Positions 1 to 6,087 of a DNA stretch of 8,134 nucleotides are shown here, in pieces. Below the pieces are notes generated by a model. The model was not told the DNA's origin, did no database searches, and was given only the letters and a program-made list of their open reading frames with translations. Positions within the stretch are counted from its first letter, which is position 1; every line of letters starts with the position of its first letter. A program made the translations under genes and the position numbers. The stretch is taken from the NCBI GenBank assembly GCA_934095805.1, contig CAKOKV010000037.1, forward strand, positions 1 to 8,134, in the 5' to 3' direction. The DNA is from an uncultured Bacilli bacterium (lineage in GTDB: Bacteria; Bacillota_I; Bacilli_A; RF39; UBA660).

Positions 1-105
1 CAAAATAGATGTAAAGTTTCTCAAACATTAATAGATAAAATGAGAGCAATGGGTATATTTAATAGTATGCCAGAAAGTTCTCAATTAAGTTTATTTGATT
101 TTTAA
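1..105 (+). CDS. polC: DNA polymerase III PolC-type alpha subunit, C-terminal fragment
   Basis: This is the last 34 codons and the TAA stop of a gene that begins before the window. PolC is the essential replicative DNA polymerase of low-GC Gram-positive bacteria. The visible tail, including the run VSQTLIDKMRAMGIFNSMPE and then QLSLF near the end, matches the usual PolC C-terminus (a short helix, a D/N-SLP-like stretch, then QLSLF). QLSLF (codons 28-32, bases 82-96) is the motif that binds the sliding beta clamp; two extra residues (DF) follow it here. The polymerase, PHP and exonuclease domains are all outside the window, so the call rests on the tail alone. A terminator follows 5 bases after the stop, so polC appears to end its transcript here and not to be co-transcribed with the next gene. 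Confidence 0.85.
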   Translation, partial: QNRCKVSQTLIDKMRAMGIFNSMPESSQLSLFDF

Positions 106-110
106 AAGAG

Positions 111-141
111 AAAACTCACTTATTAAAGTGAGTTTTATTTT
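111..141 (+). terminator. Rho-independent terminator of polC
   Basis: A perfect 11-bp stem, AAAACTCACTT (111-121) with AAGTGAGTTTT (126-136), closes a 4-base ATTA loop. It is followed by a T-rich stretch, ATTTTAT. The A-rich left arm and T-rich right arm could make it work on both strands, but the only genes nearby are on the + strand. Confidence 0.9.
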
Positions 142-245
142 ATAAAAAGCTCATAAAAAAGAAGTGTTTTATCATTTTATTTCGAATAATAATATTAGAG
201 GGAAAATATAGGCCTAAGTTCTCTTAAATAAGAAAGGAAAATAAA

Positions 246-1085
246 ATGATAGAAGAAATAAGAAAAAAAGAAATAACAGCTATGAATGATAAAATGTTTA
301 AGAATATTATGAAGACAGAAAGTGGTCAAAGATTATTAAAGGGAATTATAGAAGAAACTATAAAAGAGAAAGTAGAAGAAATGATAATACTTAATCCAGA
401 ACTTAAAGTACCAAATGTACTTGTAAAAGGAAGAACAGTAGATTTACTTATAAAAAATGGAAATAAGAGAATATTTATAGAAGTAAATAATATTTATAAT
501 GAAAATATTAGAAGAAGAAATCTTTCATATATGTCTAATCAATATTCTAATGATACGATGGTTGGAAAGAAGCAAAGTGAAACATATTATTATCAAATAA
601 ACATAAATAGAAGATGTAATTATACTGAATTAAATAGTGAATATTATATACAAAGTGATGATAAAAGAAAATTTGTAGAGAACTTTAAAATAATAGAATA
701 CAATATGGAAAAAATATTAAGTGAATGTTATAATGGAGATGTAAGTGATAAGCTATATTTATATTTATCAATGATAATAGCTAACTCTGAAGAGAGAAAA
801 GAAATCATTAAAAATAATGGGGATGAAGTTATGGAAGATTTTAGTGAAAAACTAATGAATATGAGTGAAGAAGAATACTACAAAGGATGGATGAGTGTAG
901 AAGAAGATAATGCTTATATGGATAAATTAGAAGCAAGAGAGTTTGGAAAAGAAGAAGGAATTGAAATTGGAAAAGAGAAAGCAAACCTATCTATAGCTAA
1001 AAAAATGCTTGAAAAGAATATGAGTATTGATGAGATTTCAGAATTAACTGGATTATCCATTGAAGAAATAGAAAAACTAATATAA
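246..1085 (+). CDS. Rpn family PD-(D/E)XK nuclease / putative transposase
   Basis: A 279-residue protein of the Rpn (recombination-promoting nuclease, YhgA-like, TIGR01784) family, whose studied members are DNA endonucleases that stimulate RecA-independent recombination. The N-terminal part is the nuclease core: MNDKMFKNIM at residues 13-22, a strand with D66 (RTVDLLI), then E79 in FIEVNN. D66 and E79 fit the D...E-x-x metal site, but the third position is Asn81 where Lys or Gln is commoner. The C-terminus has the family's signature tail: charged G-x-x-E-G/G-K-E repeats at about 234-245, then KMLEKNMSIDEISELTGLSIEEIEKL, a short helix-turn-helix-like segment. The start at 246 is supported by AAAGGAAA just upstream; Met13 is a possible alternative. 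The gene stands alone between polC and walJ with no terminal inverted repeats seen, so I do not call a mobile element. Whether it is active is unknown. Confidence 0.85.
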   Translation: MIEEIRKKEITAMNDKMFKNIMKTESGQRLLKGIIEETIKEKVEEMIILNPELKVPNVLVKGRTVDLLIKNGNKRIFIEVNNIYNENIRRRNLSYMSNQYSNDTMVGKKQSETYYYQININRRCNYTELNSEYYIQSDDKRKFVENFKIIEYNMEKILSECYNGDVSDKLYLYLSMIIANSEERKEIIKNNGDEVMEDFSEKLMNMSEEEYYKGWMSVEEDNAYMDKLEAREFGKEEGIEIGKEKANLSIAKKMLEKNMSIDEISELTGLSIEEIEKLI

Positions 1086-1195
1086 AATCATTTTAGTCAT
1101 GTTCGTATTTTATTGAAGTATTTATATTGGTTTTTGACCTTTTAATAGTTATTAAAAAACTAGAAATATAAACATTTAAGTGATAAAATGTTTGT

Positions 1196-1201
1196 AGGTG
1201 A
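1196..1201 (+). promoter_or_regulatory. Ribosome binding site deciding the walJ start
   Basis: AGGTGA lies 4 bases before the ATG at 1206. An in-frame ATG at 1188 has no such site in front of it. The 1206 start also makes the protein begin MKVVVLGSSSSGN, the usual WalJ beginning. Confidence 0.8.
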
Positions 1202-1205
1202 TTTG

Positions 1206-1955
1206 ATGAAAGTAGTAGTTTTAGGAAGTAGTAGTAGTGGAAACTCTACATTTGTTAATATAAATAATATTAAATTTTTAATAGATGCTGGTCTTCCTTT
1301 TGGAAAACTTAAAGATGCATTATATGAAATAGGTGAGAATCCTGAAGATTTAAATTTCATAATTGTAACACACGCTCACTCTGATCATGTAAGAAGTCTT
1401 CATTCATTTAATAGAGTTTATAATACTAAAATATATATGTCTATTGAAACATTTAATGAATATAATAAAAAAGATTACATAAAGAATTATGAATTCTTTG
1501 ATGAACTTGATAATATCATGGGTATTAAGTTTACTAAAATACCAATAAGCCATGATAAAAAAGGTTTCGGTTTCGTATTTGAATATAATGATAAATCATT
1601 AGTATATATGACTGATACTGGTATGATACATTCTAGATATCATGAAAAACTTAAAAATAAAACAATATACTTACTTGAAAGTAATCATGATGTAGAAATG
1701 GAAATGAACGGAAAAAAGTTTGAATATATAAAATATAGAAATATCGGGGATGAAGGACATTTATCAAATGAAGATTGTGCTAAATATTTAAATCATTTTA
1801 TAGGTCCTAATACTAAATATATAATGCTTGTTCATATAAGTGAAAATGATAATACATATGAAAAAGCATATCAAGTTAATAGAGAAAGTATAGATAAAAA
1901 TATTCCAATATATATAGCTTATAAAGATAAGGTTAGTGAATTTGTAGAGGTATGA
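1206..1955 (+). CDS. walJ: WalJ/YycJ-type metallo-beta-lactamase-fold hydrolase (nuclease)
   Basis: A 249-residue cytoplasmic metallo-beta-lactamase-fold enzyme. The YycJ/WalJ family has 5'-to-3' double-stranded DNA exonuclease activity and is linked to mismatch repair in Gram-positive bacteria. It opens with MKVVVLGSSSSGN, typical of the family. Metal ligands are visible: T-H56-A-H58-S-D60-H61 (the HxHxDH motif), H116 in ISHD, D137 in YMTDTG and H210 in MLVHIS. The WalJ-specific stretch is also present: ESNHDVEM at 158-165 and GDEGHLSNED at 181-190. Length is close to the family norm of about 260. In many Bacillota walJ follows the walRK two-component genes; here it instead follows an Rpn gene and none of the walRK-HI set is visible. 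It ends with TGA, and a terminator follows about 130 bases later. Confidence 0.92.
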   Translation: MKVVVLGSSSSGNSTFVNINNIKFLIDAGLPFGKLKDALYEIGENPEDLNFIIVTHAHSDHVRSLHSFNRVYNTKIYMSIETFNEYNKKDYIKNYEFFDELDNIMGIKFTKIPISHDKKGFGFVFEYNDKSLVYMTDTGMIHSRYHEKLKNKTIYLLESNHDVEMEMNGKKFEYIKYRNIGDEGHLSNEDCAKYLNHFIGPNTKYIMLVHISENDNTYEKAYQVNRESIDKNIPIYIAYKDKVSEFVEV

Positions 1956-2087
1956 TATAAGAAAGAAGAATTCAAAACTAAATTTTAATAAGGAATATGT
2001 AATTAAGACACTCTTAAGAAGATGTTATTAAATACAGCTAATACATTTAAATCTGTTATGGAATATACTTGAAAAAAATAATTAATT

Positions 2088-2122
2088 GAGGTGATTATGT
2101 AAAAAATCACCTCTTTTCTTTT
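2088..2122 (+). terminator. Rho-independent terminator between walJ and alr
   Basis: A perfect 9-bp stem, GAGGTGATT (2088-2096) with AATCACCTC (2105-2113), closes an 8-base loop and is followed by TTTTCTTTT. It sits 132 bases after the walJ stop and 41 bases before the alr start, so the racemase operon needs its own promoter. The left arm contains AGGTGAT, which looks like a ribosome binding site, but only a two-codon reading frame (ATG TAA) follows it. Confidence 0.88.
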
Positions 2123-2138
2123 AAAAATAGTATTATTA

Positions 2139-2147
2139 TGTTAAAAT
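2139..2147 (+). promoter_or_regulatory. Extended -10 promoter candidate for the alr operon
   Basis: TATG-T-TAAAAT gives an extended -10 (TG at 2139-2140, TAAAAT at 2142-2147). No good -35 is visible; the T-tract of the preceding terminator lies at that distance. The same arrangement, TATG-T-TATTAT just ahead of a GGTGA site, precedes both prepilin-like genes in this window. Transcription would start close to 2154, giving a very short leader. This is a pattern-based prediction. Confidence 0.45.
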
Positions 2148-2152
2148 TAATT

Positions 2153-2158
2153 AGGTGA
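2153..2158 (+). promoter_or_regulatory. Ribosome binding site deciding the alr start
   Basis: AGGTGA lies 5 bases before the ATG at 2164. A GTG at 2155 is in frame but lies inside this site, so it is not the start. Confidence 0.75.
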
Positions 2159-2163
2159 CTGAA

Positions 2164-3375
2164 ATGTATAGAAAAACATTTGTTGAAGTAAATATAGATC
2201 ATTTAAAAGATAATGTATCTAATATTATAAAAAAATATAATGATTATAAATATTATATAGCTATGGTTAAATCAAATGCTTATGGTCATGGATTATATAT
2301 TGTTAATGATTTAATTGATAGTGGTATTAATTATTTTGCTGTTTCATCTTTAGAAGAAGCAATTGAAATAAGAAAATATAATAAAGATATACCAGTGTTA
2401 TGTGTAGAACCTATTGAAATTGATAGTGTAGATGCAGCTATAAAAAATAATATAACACTTACTATAATAAGTTATGATTATTTAAAAAGATTAATAAATA
2501 AAAATAAATCTTCAATGAAAGTTCATATTAAAATTGATACAGGTATGAATAGACTTGGTATAAGTGATAAGGATGAATTTAATAAAGTAGTTAGCTTAAT
2601 TAGTAAAAACTCTAATATATATTTAGAAGGATTATTTACTCATTTTGCTACTCCTGGTATAAATGATATATATTTTGATTCTCAACTTAATAATTTTAAA
2701 GATATTACTAGTGATATAGATTTAAATAAAATACCTATTGTTCATTTGAGTAGTAGTTTTATATTACTAGCTCATCCTAAGATTGAGTTTGCAAATGGAG
2801 TTAGATTTGGAACAATATTATATGGTTATGATATAAGTCCTCATAAGTTATCTAATAGTCCAAAGGATATTTTAAGAAAAATAAGAAATAATTATTTAAT
2901 TAAAAAATATAACATAAGTAAAACATATGATAATGTTTCTATTAAACTTACACCTGCTTTAAAAGTAAAAACTAATATTATACAAATAAAGAGAATAAAA
3001 GCAGGGGATAAAGTAGGATATGGAATGCTTTACACAGCAAAACAAGATGAAGTAATAGCAACAATACCTATTGGTTTTGATGATGGTATTGGAATTAATC
3101 ATATAGGTAGATATGTTGTTATAAATAATAAAAAATATCCTGTGATTGGTGAAATATCTATGTGTATGATGAGCATACTAATAGATGATAGTATAAAAGT
3201 AGGAGATGAAGTAACTATTATGGGAGATGGTATTACACTTGGTATGATGTCAAGATTAAATAATACATCTATTCATAATACACTTGTTAATATTGGTAAA
3301 AATTTACCAAGAGTATATATTAAAAATAATAAGAAAGATTGTATTATAGAATACAATACGGAGGTAATAAAATGA
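2164..3375 (+). CDS. alr: Alanine racemase (PLP-dependent)
   Basis: A 403-residue fold-type III PLP enzyme that interconverts L- and D-alanine; D-Ala feeds peptidoglycan. Visible sites: the PLP lysine K36 in MVKSNAYGHG; K123 and R130 in HIKIDTGMNRLG (the carbamylated lysine and substrate-binding Arg of the family); H194 in VHLSSS; R214 in GVRFGTILYG, which faces the PLP ring nitrogen; and the catalytic Tyr286 in VGYGMLYTA. Two positions are unusual. IPIGFDDG has Phe305 where Tyr is normal, and the (C/S)-M-D motif after GE-I reads SMC, with Cys334 in place of Asp. There is also about 25 extra residues between LYG (219-221) and LTPALKVKT (262-270), which makes the protein longer than the usual 370-390. 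The fold and racemase catalytic pair are intact, so activity is likely. The stop overlaps the next start by ATGA, so the two are probably translationally coupled. Confidence 0.93.
   Translation: MYRKTFVEVNIDHLKDNVSNIIKKYNDYKYYIAMVKSNAYGHGLYIVNDLIDSGINYFAVSSLEEAIEIRKYNKDIPVLCVEPIEIDSVDAAIKNNITLTIISYDYLKRLINKNKSSMKVHIKIDTGMNRLGISDKDEFNKVVSLISKNSNIYLEGLFTHFATPGINDIYFDSQLNNFKDITSDIDLNKIPIVHLSSSFILLAHPKIEFANGVRFGTILYGYDISPHKLSNSPKDILRKIRNNYLIKKYNISKTYDNVSIKLTPALKVKTNIIQIKRIKAGDKVGYGMLYTAKQDEVIATIPIGFDDGIGINHIGRYVVINNKKYPVIGEISMCMMSILIDDSIKVGDEVTIMGDGITLGMMSRLNNTSIHNTLVNIGKNLPRVYIKNNKKDCIIEYNTEVIK
3360..3365 (+). promoter_or_regulatory. Strong ribosome binding site inside the alr 3' end
   Basis: GGAGGT lies 6 bases before the ATG at 3372 and within the last codons of alr. 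It fixes the start of the ATP-grasp gene. An upstream TTG at 3339 in the same frame has no comparable site. Confidence 0.85.
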
Positions 3376-4394
3376 GTCTTAAAAGTATGATGATAAGAAA
3401 GGTTAAAGCTATAAACTATGAAAAACTAAATAAATTAAGTAATGATATAGCTTTTCGTAATCATAAAACACAAGGTTATGTTAAAAGAGATATGATTAAA
3501 AACTTTATTAAATATGGTATTGGATATACTGATTATTTAAAAGGAGATTATATAAATTTAACAGAAGAACAAAAGAAAACATTTGTAACAACTAAAAGTT
3601 TTTATAAGATGTTAAAATACTTAAATGATGATGATTATATTTCTGTTATGAGAGATAAGATACTATTTAATAAAGTATTTAGAAATTATATTAAAAGAGA
3701 TTTTTTAGATTTAAGAGTTGCTAGTGATGAAGAAATTAAGAAGTTCTTAAAAGGTAAAAAATATGTTTTTGCTAAACCACCAAAGGATTTTGGAGGACAT
3801 CGCATAGAAAAGATAAAAGTTTCTGATATAAAAGATGCTAGTATATTTCATGTTGAACTTTTAAATAAAAAACTATATTTATTAGAAGAAGAAATAGTAC
3901 AACATCCAGAACTTGATAAGTTAAATCCTTATGCGGTTAATTCATTTAGAATAGTTACTCTTGTTAAAGATAATAAAGCATATATACTTGCTAATGCTCT
4001 TAGAATTAATATTGATGATGCAATTGCTATTGGTTGTTCTGATGCTTTTATGAGACTTAATGAAGAAGGAAAGATTTGTAGTAGAGTAGTAGATGATGTT
4101 GCTAATGTTTATACAGAACATCCTATTGCTAAAATTAAATTTGATACTGTAACAGTTCCTTTTGTTAAAGAATCATTTGATATGGCATTAAAAGCTGCTC
4201 TTGAAGTACCAGAAGTTAGATATGTTGGTTGGGATATTGCTATAACAAAAGATGGACCAGTAATTATGGAAGGTAATGAATATCCAAGTTATGGTCTTGT
4301 ACAATATTATTTGTTTAATGATGAACATGAAGGTCATTTAGCTCAAATATCTAAGATATTAGGCGAAGATGAAATGAAGAAGATGAAATTATGA
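3372..4394 (+). CDS. Sugar-transfer-associated ATP-grasp family protein
   Basis: A 340-residue soluble protein resembling the sugar-transfer-associated ATP-grasp family (PF14397), found in surface polysaccharide and envelope loci. ATP-grasp enzymes join a carboxylate to an amine or similar group using ATP. An N-terminal helical part (about 1-120) leads into the ATP-grasp core: K135 in YVFAKPP, a glycine-containing loop FGGHR (140-144), the hinge-like LLEEEIVQHPEL (170-181), VNSFRIVTL (189-197) with R193, and the metal-binding end VGWDIAITKDGPVIMEGNEYP, with D288, E300 and N302. The substrate is unknown. It overlaps alr by ATGA at its start and the flippase by ATGA at its end. Lying between a D-Ala maker and a lipid-carrier flippase, it may add an amino acid to an envelope precursor. 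That is inference. It is not an ordinary D-Ala-D-Ala ligase (Ddl), because the Ddl substrate motifs are not visible. Confidence 0.75.
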   Translation: MSLKSMMIRKVKAINYEKLNKLSNDIAFRNHKTQGYVKRDMIKNFIKYGIGYTDYLKGDYINLTEEQKKTFVTTKSFYKMLKYLNDDDYISVMRDKILFNKVFRNYIKRDFLDLRVASDEEIKKFLKGKKYVFAKPPKDFGGHRIEKIKVSDIKDASIFHVELLNKKLYLLEEEIVQHPELDKLNPYAVNSFRIVTLVKDNKAYILANALRINIDDAIAIGCSDAFMRLNEEGKICSRVVDDVANVYTEHPIAKIKFDTVTVPFVKESFDMALKAALEVPEVRYVGWDIAITKDGPVIMEGNEYPSYGLVQYYLFNDEHEGHLAQISKILGEDEMKKMKL

Positions 4395-6031
4395 GAAAAC
4401 TGAAAAAAAACACTTTTATTCAAGGAACTCTAGTTACATCTGCAATATTAATCATTATAAAGATATTAGGTGCATTATATGTAATACCTTTTTATGGAAT
4501 AATAGGTACTAATGGTGGAACTTTATATAGTTATGCTTATAATATATATAATTTATTCTTGAATATATCTACTGCTGGTATTCCCATTGCTATATCAATG
4601 ATAATAAGTGAATACTTAACTCTTAATATGTATGATGCAAAAGAAAGAGCTTATAAGATAGGTAAGAAGATGATAGGAGTTCTTGCCATTGTATCATTCT
4701 TAGTAGTATTTTTAGGAGCAGATATAATAGCTAAATTCATTATAAGTGATATATCAGGTGGTAATTCTATTCATGATATTGCTACTGTTATAAGAGCTGT
4801 TTCATTTTGCTTAATAATCATACCTTTTTTAAGTGTACTAAGAGGTTATATGCAAGGACATAAGTTTATTACTCCAACTTCTTATTCTCAATTGATTGAA
4901 CAAATTGTAAGAATTGTTATTGTACTTTTAGGATCTTATGTAGTAATAAAAGTACTTGATAAAGGAATAACTAACGGAGTAAGCATTGCATTGCTTGGTG
5001 CTTTCTTTGGAGGGTTATTTGCATATTTATATTTACTTATTAAAGTTAAAAAGAATAAAGAAGAATTTCCAATATCAAAGAAAAAAGATGCTGTAAGTAA
5101 TTCAGTTATTGCTAAAAAGATACTTAAATATTGTATTCCTCTTATAATGATATCTATTGTTGATAATTTATATACGATAGTTGATGTTAAACTTATTATA
5201 AAAGGACTTCATATGGTAGGTTATACTGCTATGGAAAGTGAAATGATGTCTTCATTAGTATCAACTTGGGCACCTAAAATATGTACTGTTATTATAGCTA
5301 TTGCTATTTCACTTACAACAAATATAATTCCTCATGTAACTTCAAGTTTTATCAAAAAAGATATGAATGAAGTTAATAGAAGATTTAATCAAGCAATAAG
5401 TACAATGTTAATTATTACTATACCAATGGCTTTAATGTTACTTATGTTATCAAATGAAAGTTATACATTATTCTATGGTGCTAGTAAATTTGGATCAACT
5501 GTACTTAAAGTATCAGCAATAAGTCATATATTCTTTGGAGTATGGAGTGTTATAAATACATGTCTTCAAAGTATGAGAAAATTTAAAATTGTTTATATAA
5601 ATTCTATTGCAGGTTTAGTAGCTAATGCTATTTTGGATATTCCACTTATATTATTATTTGATAAAGTTGGTCTTCCAGCATATACTGCAACAGTTGTATC
5701 AACTATAATAGGTTATACTATTTCAATAACAATAGCATTAATATATTTAAAGAAAGAAATGAAATTTACATATAAACCAACAATAAACTTATTAAAGAAA
5801 TTATTGTTACCTTGTATATGTATAATTATTCCAATAACAATATCAAAAATATTTATTACATTTGAATATACAAGACTTACTTCATTTATTTCACTTGGTG
5901 TTCATGGAGTAATTGGTGTAATAATTTATTTAGTTATTTCTTATAAAAATGGTGCTATTAACGATACAATAGGTAATTCATTTATAGATAATATATTAAT
6001 TAAATTACATCTTAAAACTAAGAAAAATTAA
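4391..6031 (+). CDS. MurJ/YtgP/SpoVB-like oligosaccharide flippase (MOP superfamily)
   Basis: A 546-residue polytopic membrane protein with the length and about 14 hydrophobic segments expected of the MOP/MVF superfamily. Clear segments lie near 12-38, 50-72, 94-116, 132-150, 172-189, 198-218, 247-267, 298-315, 337-353, 374-391, 403-423, 432-452, 469-489 and 497-517. Signature stretches match the YtgP/SpoVB group: the N-terminal ALYVIPFYGIIG, the helix containing STAGIPIAISMIISEY (60-75), and LRGYMQGHK (150-158), with a conserved Arg151 in the membrane pore. Members of this group flip lipid II or lipid-linked oligosaccharides outward. I leave the symbol empty because the substrate, lipid II or a different lipid-linked glycan, cannot be told from sequence. 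Its start is inside the ATP-grasp stop (ATGA), with only a weak GAAGAAG-like site, so translation probably depends on coupling. Its last five codons and stop form the left arm and loop of a terminator. Confidence 0.85.
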   Translation: MRKLKKNTFIQGTLVTSAILIIIKILGALYVIPFYGIIGTNGGTLYSYAYNIYNLFLNISTAGIPIAISMIISEYLTLNMYDAKERAYKIGKKMIGVLAIVSFLVVFLGADIIAKFIISDISGGNSIHDIATVIRAVSFCLIIIPFLSVLRGYMQGHKFITPTSYSQLIEQIVRIVIVLLGSYVVIKVLDKGITNGVSIALLGAFFGGLFAYLYLLIKVKKNKEEFPISKKKDAVSNSVIAKKILKYCIPLIMISIVDNLYTIVDVKLIIKGLHMVGYTAMESEMMSSLVSTWAPKICTVIIAIAISLTTNIIPHVTSSFIKKDMNEVNRRFNQAISTMLIITIPMALMLLMLSNESYTLFYGASKFGSTVLKVSAISHIFFGVWSVINTCLQSMRKFKIVYINSIAGLVANAILDIPLILLFDKVGLPAYTATVVSTIIGYTISITIALIYLKKEMKFTYKPTINLLKKLLLPCICIIIPITISKIFITFEYTRLTSFISLGVHGVIGVIIYLVISYKNGAINDTIGNSFIDNILIKLHLKTKKN

Positions 6032-6050
6032 TTTCTTAGTTTTTAATTTA
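6014..6050 (+). terminator. Terminator overlapping the flippase stop codon (repeat copy 1)
   Basis: A perfect 12-bp stem, AAAACTAAGAAA (6014-6025) with TTTCTTAGTTTT (6032-6043), encloses the 6-base loop AATTAA, followed by a T-rich tail. The stop codon TAA (6029-6031) lies in the loop, so the left arm is coding sequence. An exact second copy lies at 7560-7596. The tail also occupies the -35 position of the next promoter. Confidence 0.85.
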
Positions 6051-6059
6051 TATAAAATA

Positions 6060-6076
6060 TGTTATTATTAATAATA
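6060..6076 (+). promoter_or_regulatory. Extended -10 promoter with an overlapping 14-bp palindrome
   Basis: TG-T-TATTAT (TG at 6060-6061, TATTAT at 6063-6068) forms an extended -10. No clear -35 is seen. A perfect palindrome, TATTATTAATAATA, covers 6063-6076 and so spans the -10 and the expected start of transcription. It could be an operator, or could simply be AT-rich promoter sequence. The ribosome binding site AGAGGTGA (6076-6083) follows at once. Confidence 0.5.
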
Positions 6077-6087
6077 GAGGTGAACAT

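Noticed and set aside
246..1085. Complete insertion sequence around the Rpn gene
   Set aside because: No terminal inverted repeats or target-site duplications are seen on either side, and many Rpn genes are not within insertion sequences.
1188..1205. Upstream in-frame ATG giving walJ six extra residues (MFVGDL)
   Set aside because: The AGGTGA site at 1196-1201 lies between this ATG and the next; it serves the ATG at 1206, and the shorter form matches the family start.
1160..1360. Reverse-strand open frame of 66 codons
   Set aside because: It lies across the walJ start, has no recognisable protein features and opposes a conserved gene.
2022..2072. 16-codon open frame (MLLNTANTFKSVMEYT)
   Set aside because: The purine-rich AAGAAG touches the start with no spacing, and the frame is short and unrecognised.
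2155..2163. GTG start adding three residues to alanine racemase
   Set aside because: The GTG is part of the ribosome binding site for the ATG at 2164.
1956..2163. Riboswitch or T-box leader upstream of alr
   Set aside because: No T-box sequence or known riboswitch core is visible; the hairpin at 2088-2122 looks like a simple terminator for the upstream gene.
3339..3371. TTG start giving the ATP-grasp protein 11 extra residues
   Set aside because: GGAGGT at 3360-3365 is spaced correctly for the ATG at 3372, and the ATGA overlap with alr is a normal coupled arrangement.
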